From the NCBI RefSeq assembly GCF_002836255.1, contig NZ_PJAU01000058.1:1-64000 (forward strand): DNA of 64,000 bases, read 5' to 3'. The DNA comes from Colwellia sp. 75C3. GTDB lineage: Bacteria; Pseudomonadota; Gammaproteobacteria; Enterobacterales; Alteromonadaceae. The notes under the pieces were generated by a model. It had not been told where the DNA came from. It saw only the letters and a program-made list of their open reading frames with translations, and ran no database searches. Shown here one piece after another: positions 1 through 7,779 of the stretch. Each line of letters opens with the position of its first letter. Position 1 is the stretch's first letter. The translations under genes were made by a program, and so were the position numbers.

Positions 1-270
1 ATGAAATGTCCTGAATGTAAGCTCTCTTTTATTATTATCCAGCGTCAATCTTTGGAAGTGAACGAATGCCCTCAATGTCATGGGGTATGGTTAAAGTCTG
101 AGGATATAGCAAAAATGACAATTGAAACACAGTTGATTGAGGAACCAGAACAAAATAGGTCAAATAACCTAACTAGCAAAGAGAACGCTATACCGACTAA
201 AAAACCAGCTAAAAAAAGAAAAATACAACACTTTCTTTCAGGTGCGTTTGATATTGGTGATGACTGGTGA
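1..270 (+). CDS. zinc-ribbon (zf-TFIIB type) protein
   Basis: Small protein of 89 residues. It opens with two CxxC knuckles: C3-P-E-C6 and, after about 17 residues, CPQCHGVW. This is the pattern of the zf-TFIIB family, usually a single Zn-binding ribbon in small bacterial proteins of unknown role. The rest is polar, with a Lys/Arg-rich segment and a short hydrophilic tail ending in DDW. The ATG is the first base of the window, so I cannot see a ribosome binding site; the start looks natural because the family begins MKCP. It is followed by 163 bp without a clear terminator and then the convergent nhaR. Function unknown. Confidence 0.8.
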   Translation: MKCPECKLSFIIIQRQSLEVNECPQCHGVWLKSEDIAKMTIETQLIEEPEQNRSNNLTSKENAIPTKKPAKKRKIQHFLSGAFDIGDDW

Positions 271-433
271 TTTTGTATTTATTTAACGATGGATAACAAG
301 TAAATCACTTAGTATTCACACCTAAACGATAACATCTTAGATGAAACACTGCTTTGTCAATATGGCTGAATCTATACCAATACAATCTGAATAGTAAACC
401 TAAACAGTTATAGATTACCAAATAAAGTGTTTA

Positions 434-1339
434 CTAAATTTCAGATTGAAACTGTTTTTTTGCCGCGGTTACAATTTCAAGTATAGCAGGATGCTTTAAT
501 CTTCTTTCTGGAGAAATAATATAATAATTTTCTTCAACTTCATCGTTACGACCGATAATTTTCACATCATATTTATCAACAACATAATCTTCAATTAGCG
601 TCGGGCTACTAAATATTCCAAAACCGGCTTGTCCAAAAGATTTCATTAGTGCGCTATCGTCAAATTCTGCCACAATGTTTGGTGATATATTATTCTTTTC
701 AAACCAAGAAAATAAGCGTGCTCTTACTGCTGACTTTTTGCTCTGTATTAGCCAAGGTAACTCTGATAAAGATTGAGGAAAATCACTACTACAATTTTTT
801 AATAGGGAGTCCGACGCATAAAAAGTAAAACCACTTTCAACCAGTAGATGATTATAAGCTTTAACATGGCTTCCCAACTGGAGTGATTGGTCTGTCAATA
901 TACAATCTAACTTATTATCAGCTAAGTCTGCCAGTAAGCTATTTTGATCTCCTTCCACACAAATTAAACGAACCCGCTCTTTCATCATTAACACAGGAGC
1001 AAGTAGTTGATGCGCTAATACTTTAGGAATTACGTCTGTTATTCCTACTGTAAAGGTATGCCACATTACTGGTTGATGTTTTTTAAGTATATGTTTTACT
1101 TCATCACCCAGCTGAAAAATCTCTTCTGCATAGCTATAGATTAATTGTCCCATTTCTGAAAGGTATAATTTTTTTCTTTTACGATCAAATAAAGTAACAC
1201 CCATTTGTGCTTCAAAACTGGTGATTTGCCCACTTATTGTTTGTGGTGTTAGATTTAACCTTGTACTTGCTTTACTAATACTCCCTTCAGTGGCAACGGT
1301 ATAAAAATAAAAAAGATGATTGTAGTTAAGCGGGCTCAT
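434..1339 (-). CDS. nhaR: LysR-family regulator NhaR (activator of Na+/H+ antiporter genes)
   Basis: The protein has 301 residues, the LysR length. The N-terminus has the NhaR hallmark NYNHLFYFYTVATEGS, a winged helix-turn-helix at about residues 6-65, and the LTPQTISGQI recognition helix. The C-terminal half is a LysR substrate-binding fold with EFDDSALMKSFGQAGFGIF, which closely resembles the corresponding stretch of Escherichia coli NhaR. NhaR activates antiporter genes in response to Na+ in E. coli (family knowledge). Here it is divergent from the Mrp operon across 269 bp, so I infer that it controls that operon. It may also autoregulate. Confidence 0.9.
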   Translation of the reverse strand: MSPLNYNHLFYFYTVATEGSISKASTRLNLTPQTISGQITSFEAQMGVTLFDRKRKKLYLSEMGQLIYSYAEEIFQLGDEVKHILKKHQPVMWHTFTVGITDVIPKVLAHQLLAPVLMMKERVRLICVEGDQNSLLADLADNKLDCILTDQSLQLGSHVKAYNHLLVESGFTFYASDSLLKNCSSDFPQSLSELPWLIQSKKSAVRARLFSWFEKNNISPNIVAEFDDSALMKSFGQAGFGIFSSPTLIEDYVVDKYDVKIIGRNDEVEENYYIISPERRLKHPAILEIVTAAKKQFQSEI

Positions 1340-1608
1340 AAATTATTAAACCAAGTTTTTTCGATGATAAAATCAATAATATTCGAATTTACCTTCAACA
1401 ACAAGTGAGCTATAAATTTAGAGTACTTGAAGATCATATACTTAAATGATTAATTTTTTATTTAAGGGTAAATTTTTATTTTTGTGATAAATATACTATA
1501 CCGTTAATTCACCTGATCAATGAATGGTCTGTGGGGTTATCAATATTTTATACATGTCCTTATAAAATAAATACTCCGATTTAATGAAAGTAACAATGAG
1601 TAAATCAG
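1340..1608. promoter_or_regulatory. divergent nhaR / mrp intergenic region
   Basis: This 269-bp AT-rich spacer separates nhaR (leftward) from the antiporter operon (rightward). Promoters for both directions and any NhaR site must lie here. I see no convincing -35/-10 pair that I would defend, nor an unambiguous LysR T-N11-A palindrome. The call rests on gene arrangement. Confidence 0.45.
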
Positions 1609-1920
1609 ATGAAAATCGATATTCAGAATGCTTTAGTTGATTACGAACCTACATTAGAAGCTGATATTCAGCGACGATTAATGCTCGCCTTTTCAAACGT
1701 AAAATCACATATATCTTCCGTCACTTTTATTCTAACAAATGTATTGAGTCGAACTGCGCAACATACCAAGCATTGCTCGTTAACTATTACCCTTAAACAA
1801 TTTTCAGAAATTTTGATTGAAGACTCTCAGGTAGATATCTATAGCGCTATAGATCGAACCATTCAAAAAGCAACTCGACTTATTTATCGTAAAATCTCAT
1901 CACAAGGGAGTAAAAGATAA
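1609..1920 (+). CDS. HPF/RaiA-like ribosome-associated protein at the head of the Mrp operon
   Basis: The 103-residue protein has the length and layout of the hibernation promoting factor (S30AE) family. It has an N-terminal beta strand (MKIDIQNA), a long helix near residues 14-30, two central strands, and a closing helix with D-I-Y-S-A-I-D-R-T-I-Q-K. That last stretch matches the MYAAIDGLIDKL segment of E. coli HPF. HPF proteins bind the 30S decoding region and inactivate ribosomes (family knowledge). The stop overlaps the start of mnhE by one base (TAATG), so the two are very likely co-translated. This is an odd partner for an ion antiporter. It is divergent from canonical HPF, so ribosome binding is an inference. 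Confidence 0.65.
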   Translation: MKIDIQNALVDYEPTLEADIQRRLMLAFSNVKSHISSVTFILTNVLSRTAQHTKHCSLTITLKQFSEILIEDSQVDIYSAIDRTIQKATRLIYRKISSQGSKR

Positions 1921-2393
1921 TGAAGCTCCACACCGTCTGTTTATTTTTAAACTTAGCTGCTTTTTGGTTACTCAATTCAGGTCATAATACTTTACTTATT
2001 CTACTGCTTGGGCTCGCTTCTATACTTTTGGTTTTAGTCATTTCTCATAAAATGGATGTAGTTGATCACGAGTCACAACCGCTTTATTTAACGCGTAATA
2101 TTTTTAGTTACTATTTATGGCTTACCAAAGAAATTATTAAAGCCAATATCGTGGTGGTAAAACATATTTGGCTTGGAAATCAAAGTATATCGCCAACGCT
2201 AAGAACAATTAAAATTAGCCAAAAAACTGATATGGGTAAAGTCATCTATGCAAACTCTATTACCTTAACCCCTGGCACCGTAGCAATTGATATTATTGAT
2301 GACGAAGTGGTTGTGCACGCACTGCTAAAACAAGATATAGAATCATTACTCGCTGGCGAAATGGATCGCCGCGTTAGTCAATTGGAACGCTAA
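1920..2393 (+). CDS. mnhE: Na+/H+ antiporter subunit E (MnhE/MrpE)
   Basis: The 157-residue membrane protein has two N-terminal membrane segments (about residues 5-45) and then the MrpE signature region: LTRNIFSYYLWLTKEIIKANI, and later the conserved ANSITLTPGTVAID. MrpE is needed for assembly and function of the Mrp complex but is not itself ion-translocating (family knowledge). Its start overlaps the HPF-like stop and its stop overlaps mnhF, both as TAATG, showing tight operon organisation. Confidence 0.92.
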   Translation: MKLHTVCLFLNLAAFWLLNSGHNTLLILLLGLASILLVLVISHKMDVVDHESQPLYLTRNIFSYYLWLTKEIIKANIVVVKHIWLGNQSISPTLRTIKISQKTDMGKVIYANSITLTPGTVAIDIIDDEVVVHALLKQDIESLLAGEMDRRVSQLER

Positions 2394-2686
2394 TGTTTAT
2401 TGCTGCCACACTCGCTATTTTTGTTGCCATGATTTTAGCCATCATACGCGGGATTGTTGGTCCTACACTGTATGATCGTATACTCGCGGTTAATATGTTT
2501 GGGACAAAAACAGTATTACTGATCTCTTTATTAGGTTTTGTCATGGGCCGTCCAGAGTTTTTAGATATTGCAATAGTCTACGCGCTCATCAATTTTATAA
2601 GTGTTATCGGCGTTTTACGCTACTCAGATACGAATAAACTTAAACACACGCCTTCTAATGAAAAACCATTGGATAAGGAATATTAA
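2393..2686 (+). CDS. mnhF: Na+/H+ antiporter subunit F (MnhF/MrpF)
   Basis: The 97-residue protein has three predicted membrane helices. It carries the MrpF features R-G-x-x-G-P-T-x-x-D-R-I-L-A-V-N (about residues 19-34) and the later FLDIAIVYALINFISVI. It is a small structural subunit of the Mrp complex. It begins one base before the end of mnhE and is followed directly by the ATG of mnhG with no gap. The tail is polar and Lys-rich. Confidence 0.92.
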   Translation: MFIAATLAIFVAMILAIIRGIVGPTLYDRILAVNMFGTKTVLLISLLGFVMGRPEFLDIAIVYALINFISVIGVLRYSDTNKLKHTPSNEKPLDKEY

Positions 2687-3028
2687 ATGGACATAATTAT
2701 AAATATTAGTGGTGCCTTGTTTTTACTCATTGGTAGTTTTCTTTGTATATCTGGTGGTGTGGGCTTATTACGCTTTCCCGATTTTTACACACGTATGCAT
2801 GCCGTTGGGGTTACCGATACCTTGGGAGCGGGAATGATATTAATCGGTCTAATGTTTTATAGTCCTGACTTTCTCACATTCTCAAAATTAGTAATCATTC
2901 TGCTTTTAACGTTATTAATAGGTCCTACTACCAGCCATGTGTTGGCAAAAGCGGCCATGCATAACAACTTGATGCCAAAATTACAGCAAGAGGACAATAT
3001 TAAGGAGACGAGCTCATCGAATTATTAA
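2687..3028 (+). CDS. mnhG: Na+/H+ antiporter subunit G (MnhG/MrpG)
   Basis: The 113-residue, three-helix membrane protein has the MrpG motif GLLRFPDFYTRMHAVGVTDTLG near residues 26-47, and IGPTTSHVLAKAA in the third helix. It is a small subunit of the Mrp antiporter. The gene abuts mnhF. Its last codons overlap the probable true start of the next gene, whose Shine-Dalgarno sequence (aaggaga, 3002-3008) lies inside mnhG. Confidence 0.92.
   Translation: MDIIINISGALFLLIGSFLCISGGVGLLRFPDFYTRMHAVGVTDTLGAGMILIGLMFYSPDFLTFSKLVIILLLTLLIGPTTSHVLAKAAMHNNLMPKLQQEDNIKETSSSNY
3002..3008 (+). promoter_or_regulatory. strong ribosome binding site pointing to a non-AUG start
   Basis: aaggaga lies inside the end of mnhG. 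No ATG, GTG or TTG stands at normal spacing in the frame of the following DUF4040/MnhB gene. The codon at 7 nt spacing is ATC (3016). The first in-frame TTG is 43 nt away at 3052, too far for this site to serve it. Confidence 0.55.
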
Positions 3029-3051
3029 TTGATATTGTTTTATTAACCTTA

Positions 3052-4044
3052 TTGCTAATAGTTGCTTTTGCTATTATTAAAATGAAAGACCTCTTTGCTG
3101 TTGTGATGTTATTAGGTATTTACAGCTTATTATCTGCTAGCTTTTTTGTCGCTATGGACGCTGTAGATGTTGCTTTTACTGAAGCCGCTGTGGGTGCTGG
3201 CATTTCGACCTTACTGATGTTGGTCGTCATTACCATGACTGGTCGCAGTGAAAAAACTACCAGACATAAACCCTGGCTTGCACTATTAGTGGTTGTGTTT
3301 ACTGGCGGTGTATTGATCTACGGTACGTTTGATATGCCTTATTTTGGCATCGCTGATGCCCCTATCCATAGTCATGTAGCCCCTCGATATATTAATGAGT
3401 CAATGAAAGAAATTGGCATACCAAATATTGTCACTTCTGTTCTTGCAAGTTATCGCGCATTTGATACTTTCGGCGAGGTTGTCGTTATTTTTACTGCTGG
3501 CATTGGCGTTATGGCACTACTCTCTGTTGGTCGTAGACCAGAAGAAGACGAAAAAACAACAGCTATAAATGACTCTATGCATGAAGAGTATCTTGTTATT
3601 CGCATCGTCACAAAAATGTTGATCCCCTTTATATTATTGTATGCACTTTATGTGCAGTTTCATGGTGACTTTGGTCCTGGCGGTGGTTTTCAAGCGGGTG
3701 TGATATTCGCAGCCGCTATTATTTTATATACCATGTTATTCGGTTTAACTACCGCAAGAAAGGTTATCAATCAATCATTTATCCAGTTCATCGCTGCTGC
3801 TGGTGTTTTGTTATATGGCTGTGTTGGCATAGTTTCAATGCTTAACGGTGCTAATTTTTTCGATTACAACGTTTTAGCCAGTGACCCCGTTGCAGGACAA
3901 CATTTAGGCATATTATTAATTGAGTGGGGCGTTGGTTGTACGGTTGCGTCAGTCATGATTATGATATTTTTCAATTTTGCTGGGCGTAGAGAAATGCAAC
4001 AAAACAATGAAAAAGTTAACAATATAGAGGGAGACTCACTGTAA
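3052..4044 (+). CDS. mnhB: fused DUF4040 (MrpA C-terminal) / MnhB subunit
   Basis: This product combines two Mrp modules. Residues about 1-110 are the DUF4040/MrpA C-terminal domain (conserved DVAFTEAAVGAGIST). The second half is MnhB: YLVIRIVTKMLIPFILLYALYVQFHGDFGPGGGFQAG, then a GxLL-type helix and an NFAG-ending segment. The listed start is a TTG at 3052, which cuts the first membrane helix in half. An upstream in-frame stretch reads ELLIDIVLLTLLL and completes it. A strong aaggaga at 3002-3008 sits 7 nt before an ATC at 3016, so translation may really begin at 3016 with a non-AUG codon. The stop overlaps mnhC by one base. Confidence 0.88.
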   Translation: MLIVAFAIIKMKDLFAVVMLLGIYSLLSASFFVAMDAVDVAFTEAAVGAGISTLLMLVVITMTGRSEKTTRHKPWLALLVVVFTGGVLIYGTFDMPYFGIADAPIHSHVAPRYINESMKEIGIPNIVTSVLASYRAFDTFGEVVVIFTAGIGVMALLSVGRRPEEDEKTTAINDSMHEEYLVIRIVTKMLIPFILLYALYVQFHGDFGPGGGFQAGVIFAAAIILYTMLFGLTTARKVINQSFIQFIAAAGVLLYGCVGIVSMLNGANFFDYNVLASDPVAGQHLGILLIEWGVGCTVASVMIMIFFNFAGRREMQQNNEKVNNIEGDSL

Positions 4045-4436
4045 TGATAATAGGACTCTTTAATGACTGGGTTGTTGTTGTGCTAATGATGATCGGACTT
4101 TATATCGTTATTGCTCACGGAAATCTAATAAAAAAAATAGTAGGACTCGCTATTTTTCAAACGTCTGTATTTATTTTATATATCAGCATGGCAAACGTTG
4201 AAGGCGGTAGTGCTCCTATTTTGGCTGAAGGTATAAAACAATTCTCTAACCCCCTACCTCATGTGTTAATTCTCACTGCCATTGTGGTTGGTGTTGCAAC
4301 TACTGCATTGGGTTTAGCCTTGGTAGTTCGCATTAAAGAGGCTTATGGCAGTATTGAAGAAGAGGATATTCAGCATTTAGATAATAAAACTCAAGACGAA
4401 ACTGAAATTCAGGCAACAGAAGGTGATCAATCGTGA
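4044..4436 (+). CDS. mnhC: Na+/H+ antiporter subunit C (MnhC/MrpC, NuoK-like)
   Basis: The 130-residue, three-helix protein is homologous to the complex I subunit NuoK. Seen: GLYIVIAHGNLIKKIVGLAIFQTSVFILYIS in the first half and the conserved DPLPHVLILTAIVVG-like stretch (NPLPHVLILTAIVVGVATTALGLALVVRI). The C-terminus is an acidic, soluble tail of about 30 residues. It overlaps the previous gene by TAATG and the next by 4 bp (GTGA). Confidence 0.93.
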   Translation: MIIGLFNDWVVVVLMMIGLYIVIAHGNLIKKIVGLAIFQTSVFILYISMANVEGGSAPILAEGIKQFSNPLPHVLILTAIVVGVATTALGLALVVRIKEAYGSIEEEDIQHLDNKTQDETEIQATEGDQS

Positions 4437-5911
4437 TATCTCATTTGCCAATTTTACAGGTAATTGTGCCGTTAATGGCAGCACCTATCTGTTTGTTATT
4501 AAAACGTTCTCAGCTAGTTTGGTTGTTTTCACTTTTTGCTAGCGCTATCGCATTTATTATCAGTGTTTTGCTGTTGCAACAAGTAATGACCTCTGGAGTG
4601 ATTAGTTATGAATTAGGCGGCTGGGAAGCCCCTTGGGGAATTGAATACCGCATTGATAAACTCAATGCCTTTTTATTATTAATCATTTCAGCTATTAGCA
4701 CTGTGGTGTTAATTGCCGCGCAGACCAGCATCGAAAAAGAAATTCCCAAAGAGAAACACACACTTTTTTATATTCTATATTTGTTATCCCTAACGGGTAT
4801 GTTAGGTATTGTGTCCACAGGAGATGCCTTTAATGTATTTGTATTTCTTGAAATATCCTCCTTGTCAGCTTATGCCTTAATTGCTTTAGGGCAAGACAGA
4901 CGAGCACTTTGGGCTTCTTATCAATACCTTATCATGGGCACTATCGGCGCAACGTTTATACTTATTGGCATCGGCTTGATGTATCAGATGACGGGCACGC
5001 TCAATATGCAAGATCTATCTCAACGCTTGCCAGAGGTTGCTCAAACACGAACCGTATTTACTGCCTTTGCTTTTGTCATTGTCGGTGTTTGTTTAAAGTT
5101 GGCGTTATTTCCTCTTCACTTGTGGTTACCTAATGCCTACGCGTATGCGCCCTCTATTGTCACCGCTTTCTTTGCGGCAACGGCAACCAAAGTAGCCATT
5201 TATTTACTGATTCGTTTCACTTTTACGGTGTTTGGACTGTCCTTTTCTTTTACTACACTACCTTTGCAAGGTTTGTTCTTACTGCTTGGTTTAACTGGAA
5301 TATTTGTTGCTTCTAGTGCCGCTATCTATCAAAACAATGTTAAGCATGTTTTTGCTTATTCGAGCATCGCGCAAGTTGGTTACATTATCGTTGGACTCAG
5401 TACCAGCACCATTACAGGTTTAACCGCAACGTTACTTCACTTGTTTAATCACGCGCTTATGAAGAGCGCCATTTTTCTAGCACTCGGAGCTGTAGTTTAT
5501 CGACTAGGTAATGTTCAACTGAGCAGTTTTAATGGCTTAGGCCGTCAGATGCCGTTAACTATGGCGGCAATTGTTATTGGTGGGTTAAGTTTAATCGGTG
5601 TGCCTCTCACGGTTGGTTTTGTTAGTAAATGGTATTTATTAACCGCTTTACTAGAGAAAGGCTGGTGGCCAGTAGCCATACTTATCTTGTTAGGCTCATT
5701 GCTCGCGGTTATTTACGTGTGGCGTATTGTAGAAGCCGCCTACTTTAAAAAACCGTTAGCTGACAGCGTTCCGGTAAAAGAAGCGCCGCTGTTTTTCCTC
5801 ATTCCTATATGGCTATTAATTACAGCCAATATCTATTTTGGCATAGATACCCGCCTTAGTTTGCAAGTTGCTAGTGCTGCGGCGCAAAGTCTGTTTGGAG
5901 TATCACCGTGA
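4433..5911 (+). CDS. mnhD: Na+/H+ antiporter subunit D (MnhD/MrpD)
   Basis: The 492-residue polytopic membrane protein belongs to the antiporter-like family shared with NuoL/M/N. Key residues are visible: the glutamate in FVFLEISSL, the lysine in VGVCLKLALFPLHLWLPNAYAYAPS, and the SSIAQVGYIIVGL and LLHLFNHALMKSAIFLALGA helices with the conserved His and Lys. In this family these charged residues carry the proton path (established for complex I and Mrp). The start is GTG at 4433, overlapping the mnhC stop; the end overlaps the next gene by 4 bp. Confidence 0.93.
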   Translation: MISHLPILQVIVPLMAAPICLLLKRSQLVWLFSLFASAIAFIISVLLLQQVMTSGVISYELGGWEAPWGIEYRIDKLNAFLLLIISAISTVVLIAAQTSIEKEIPKEKHTLFYILYLLSLTGMLGIVSTGDAFNVFVFLEISSLSAYALIALGQDRRALWASYQYLIMGTIGATFILIGIGLMYQMTGTLNMQDLSQRLPEVAQTRTVFTAFAFVIVGVCLKLALFPLHLWLPNAYAYAPSIVTAFFAATATKVAIYLLIRFTFTVFGLSFSFTTLPLQGLFLLLGLTGIFVASSAAIYQNNVKHVFAYSSIAQVGYIIVGLSTSTITGLTATLLHLFNHALMKSAIFLALGAVVYRLGNVQLSSFNGLGRQMPLTMAAIVIGGLSLIGVPLTVGFVSKWYLLTALLEKGWWPVAILILLGSLLAVIYVWRIVEAAYFKKPLADSVPVKEAPLFFLIPIWLLITANIYFGIDTRLSLQVASAAAQSLFGVSP

Positions 5912-7440
5912 ACTTTTCTATAGAAGTCATGTTGCAACTAACTATTGTAATACCTTTGTTGACGATTGTAGGGATTATCCTTGCTAATAACAGACCAAAC
6001 ATTCGTGAAGGCATAACAATTTCCGCCAGTATTCTGTTGCTGTTTATTGTTACGAGTTTATATCAGAGTCTACTCTCGGGTAAAAACGTTAATGTTTTTT
6101 GGTGGGACATAATGCCCAACTTAAGTATTAGCTTCTCCATTGAGCCGCTAGGCATGTTATTCGCATTAATCGCTAGCTTCTTATGGTTGATCACTACATT
6201 TTATGCCATTGGTTATATGCGTAGTCATCAAGAAGAAAATCAAACCCGTTTTTATAGCTGTTTTGCTTTAGCTATTAGCGCAGTAATGGGCATAGCATTC
6301 TCTGATAATCTATTTACATTATTTGTATTTTATGAAGTATTAACCCTCTCTACCTATCCGTTAGTTACCCATGCAGGTACCGAAAAAGCTAAACAAGGTG
6401 GCAGAGTTTATTTAGGCATTTTATTAAGTACTTCAATTGCATTCTTCTTATTAGCTATTGCCGGTACTTGGTTTATCACTGGCACTCTGGATTTCAAGCA
6501 AGGAGGCATATTCAATCCTGATGTTGATAAAGCAATTGCAGGAGCACTACTTGTCTTGTTTATTTTTGGTATTGGTAAAGCAGCGATAATGCCTTTTCAC
6601 CGGTGGTTACCTGCCGCGATGGTAGCACCAACACCAGTAAGTGCATTATTGCATGCTGTGGCTGTGGTAAAGGCGGGTGTTTTCACTATTTTAAAAGTCT
6701 GCGTATTTATTTTTGGCTTAGATTTATTAGCCATATTACCTACCACTCAATTCCTACTCTATTTAGCAGGGGCTTCGGTTTTACTGGCCTCGATTGTAGC
6801 GATGCGACAAGATAATTTAAAAGCAAGGCTCGCCTACTCAACAATCAGTCAATTAGGCTACATTACTATAGGTGCACTATTAGCGACGTCTTCAGGTGTT
6901 ATTGGTAGTTCGATGCATATCGCTACTCACGCTTTTGGTAAAATCACCTTATTTTTCTGTGCTGGTGCTATTTTAGTTGCTGCACACAAATCTAAAATAA
7001 GTGAAATGCGAGGGCTTGGCCGTCAAATGCCGTTAACAATGATTGCATTTTTTATTGGCAGTCTCAGTATTATAGGTGTTCCGCCAACAGGGGGAACCTG
7101 GAGTAAATGGTTTTTGTTAATGGGAACAATTGAAACCGAGCAATGGATATTAATGGTAGTGTTAATGATCAGCTCTTTACTTAACATCGCTTATTTATTA
7201 CCTATCCCCTTTCATGCTTTTTTCTCTAACCCTTTACCCGAAAAACATGATGCATCATCCAGTAACCACGAATCAGTAGATTTAGCTTCAAACGTAGACC
7301 AATCACAAGTACAAATAAAAGAGGCTCCATGGCCTTCTTTACTCGCTATTGGAATAACCACGTTCGGCTGCTTATTCCTGTTTATCTATCCACAACCTTT
7401 ATTTGATTTGGCAACGGCTATTTTAGCCAGCGGGCAATAA
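5908..7440 (+). CDS. second antiporter-like subunit (MrpA N-terminal / NuoL type)
   Basis: This 510-residue membrane protein is closer to MrpA/NuoL than to MnhD. Seen: ATFYAIGYMR-type segment (TTFYAIGYMRSHQEENQTRFYSC split by helix), FVFYEVLTLSTYP with the key glutamate, FGIGKAAIMPFHRWLPAAMVAPTPVSALLHAVAVVKAG with the key lysine and NuoL-like APTPVSALLH, and ATHAFGKITLFFCAGA. MrpA in Bacillus is one long protein. Here its N-terminal module appears as this free gene and its C-terminal module is fused to MnhB upstream. It starts with GTG overlapping mnhD; a 3-nt gap follows. Confidence 0.88.
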   Translation: MNFSIEVMLQLTIVIPLLTIVGIILANNRPNIREGITISASILLLFIVTSLYQSLLSGKNVNVFWWDIMPNLSISFSIEPLGMLFALIASFLWLITTFYAIGYMRSHQEENQTRFYSCFALAISAVMGIAFSDNLFTLFVFYEVLTLSTYPLVTHAGTEKAKQGGRVYLGILLSTSIAFFLLAIAGTWFITGTLDFKQGGIFNPDVDKAIAGALLVLFIFGIGKAAIMPFHRWLPAAMVAPTPVSALLHAVAVVKAGVFTILKVCVFIFGLDLLAILPTTQFLLYLAGASVLLASIVAMRQDNLKARLAYSTISQLGYITIGALLATSSGVIGSSMHIATHAFGKITLFFCAGAILVAAHKSKISEMRGLGRQMPLTMIAFFIGSLSIIGVPPTGGTWSKWFLLMGTIETEQWILMVVLMISSLLNIAYLLPIPFHAFFSNPLPEKHDASSSNHESVDLASNVDQSQVQIKEAPWPSLLAIGITTFGCLFLFIYPQPLFDLATAILASGQ

Positions 7441-7443
7441 TTC

Positions 7444-7779
7444 ATGAAAAATGAGAAAAAGTACTTATTTGATGATCCCAAAAATGTAAAACGTGTTTTA
7501 TACATTCTTTATAGCTGTTGTGCACTTTTAGTTATTTTAGACTTTGTTATTCACCGCCATGTTATACACAGTTGGGAAAGTTTATGGGGGTTCTACCCAC
7601 TTTATGGCTTTGTTGGTTGTGTGATCCTTGTTGTGGTTGCCACTTGGATGCGCAGTTTCCTTATGCGAGATGAAGATTACTATGAAAATATAGAGTTGAA
7701 AAACTTAGGTGAAACAACCAAAGAGCCCTTAACTAAAAATATCGCATCAAAAACAGGAGGTCATCATGTGGATGATTGA
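7444..7779 (+). CDS. small membrane protein of the Mrp operon, function unknown
   Basis: The 111-residue protein has two clear membrane helices, about residues 18-36 (VLYILYSCCALLVILDFVI) and 50-70 (YPLYGFVGCVILVVVATWM). The first is followed by H-R-H-V-I-H, the second by an acidic RDEDYYENIEL segment and a polar tail. It overlaps the following gene by 14 bp and follows the preceding one by 3 bp, so it is an integral operon member and probably an accessory or assembly subunit. I do not recognise a named family. Confidence 0.75.
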   Translation: MKNEKKYLFDDPKNVKRVLYILYSCCALLVILDFVIHRHVIHSWESLWGFYPLYGFVGCVILVVVATWMRSFLMRDEDYYENIELKNLGETTKEPLTKNIASKTGGHHVDD

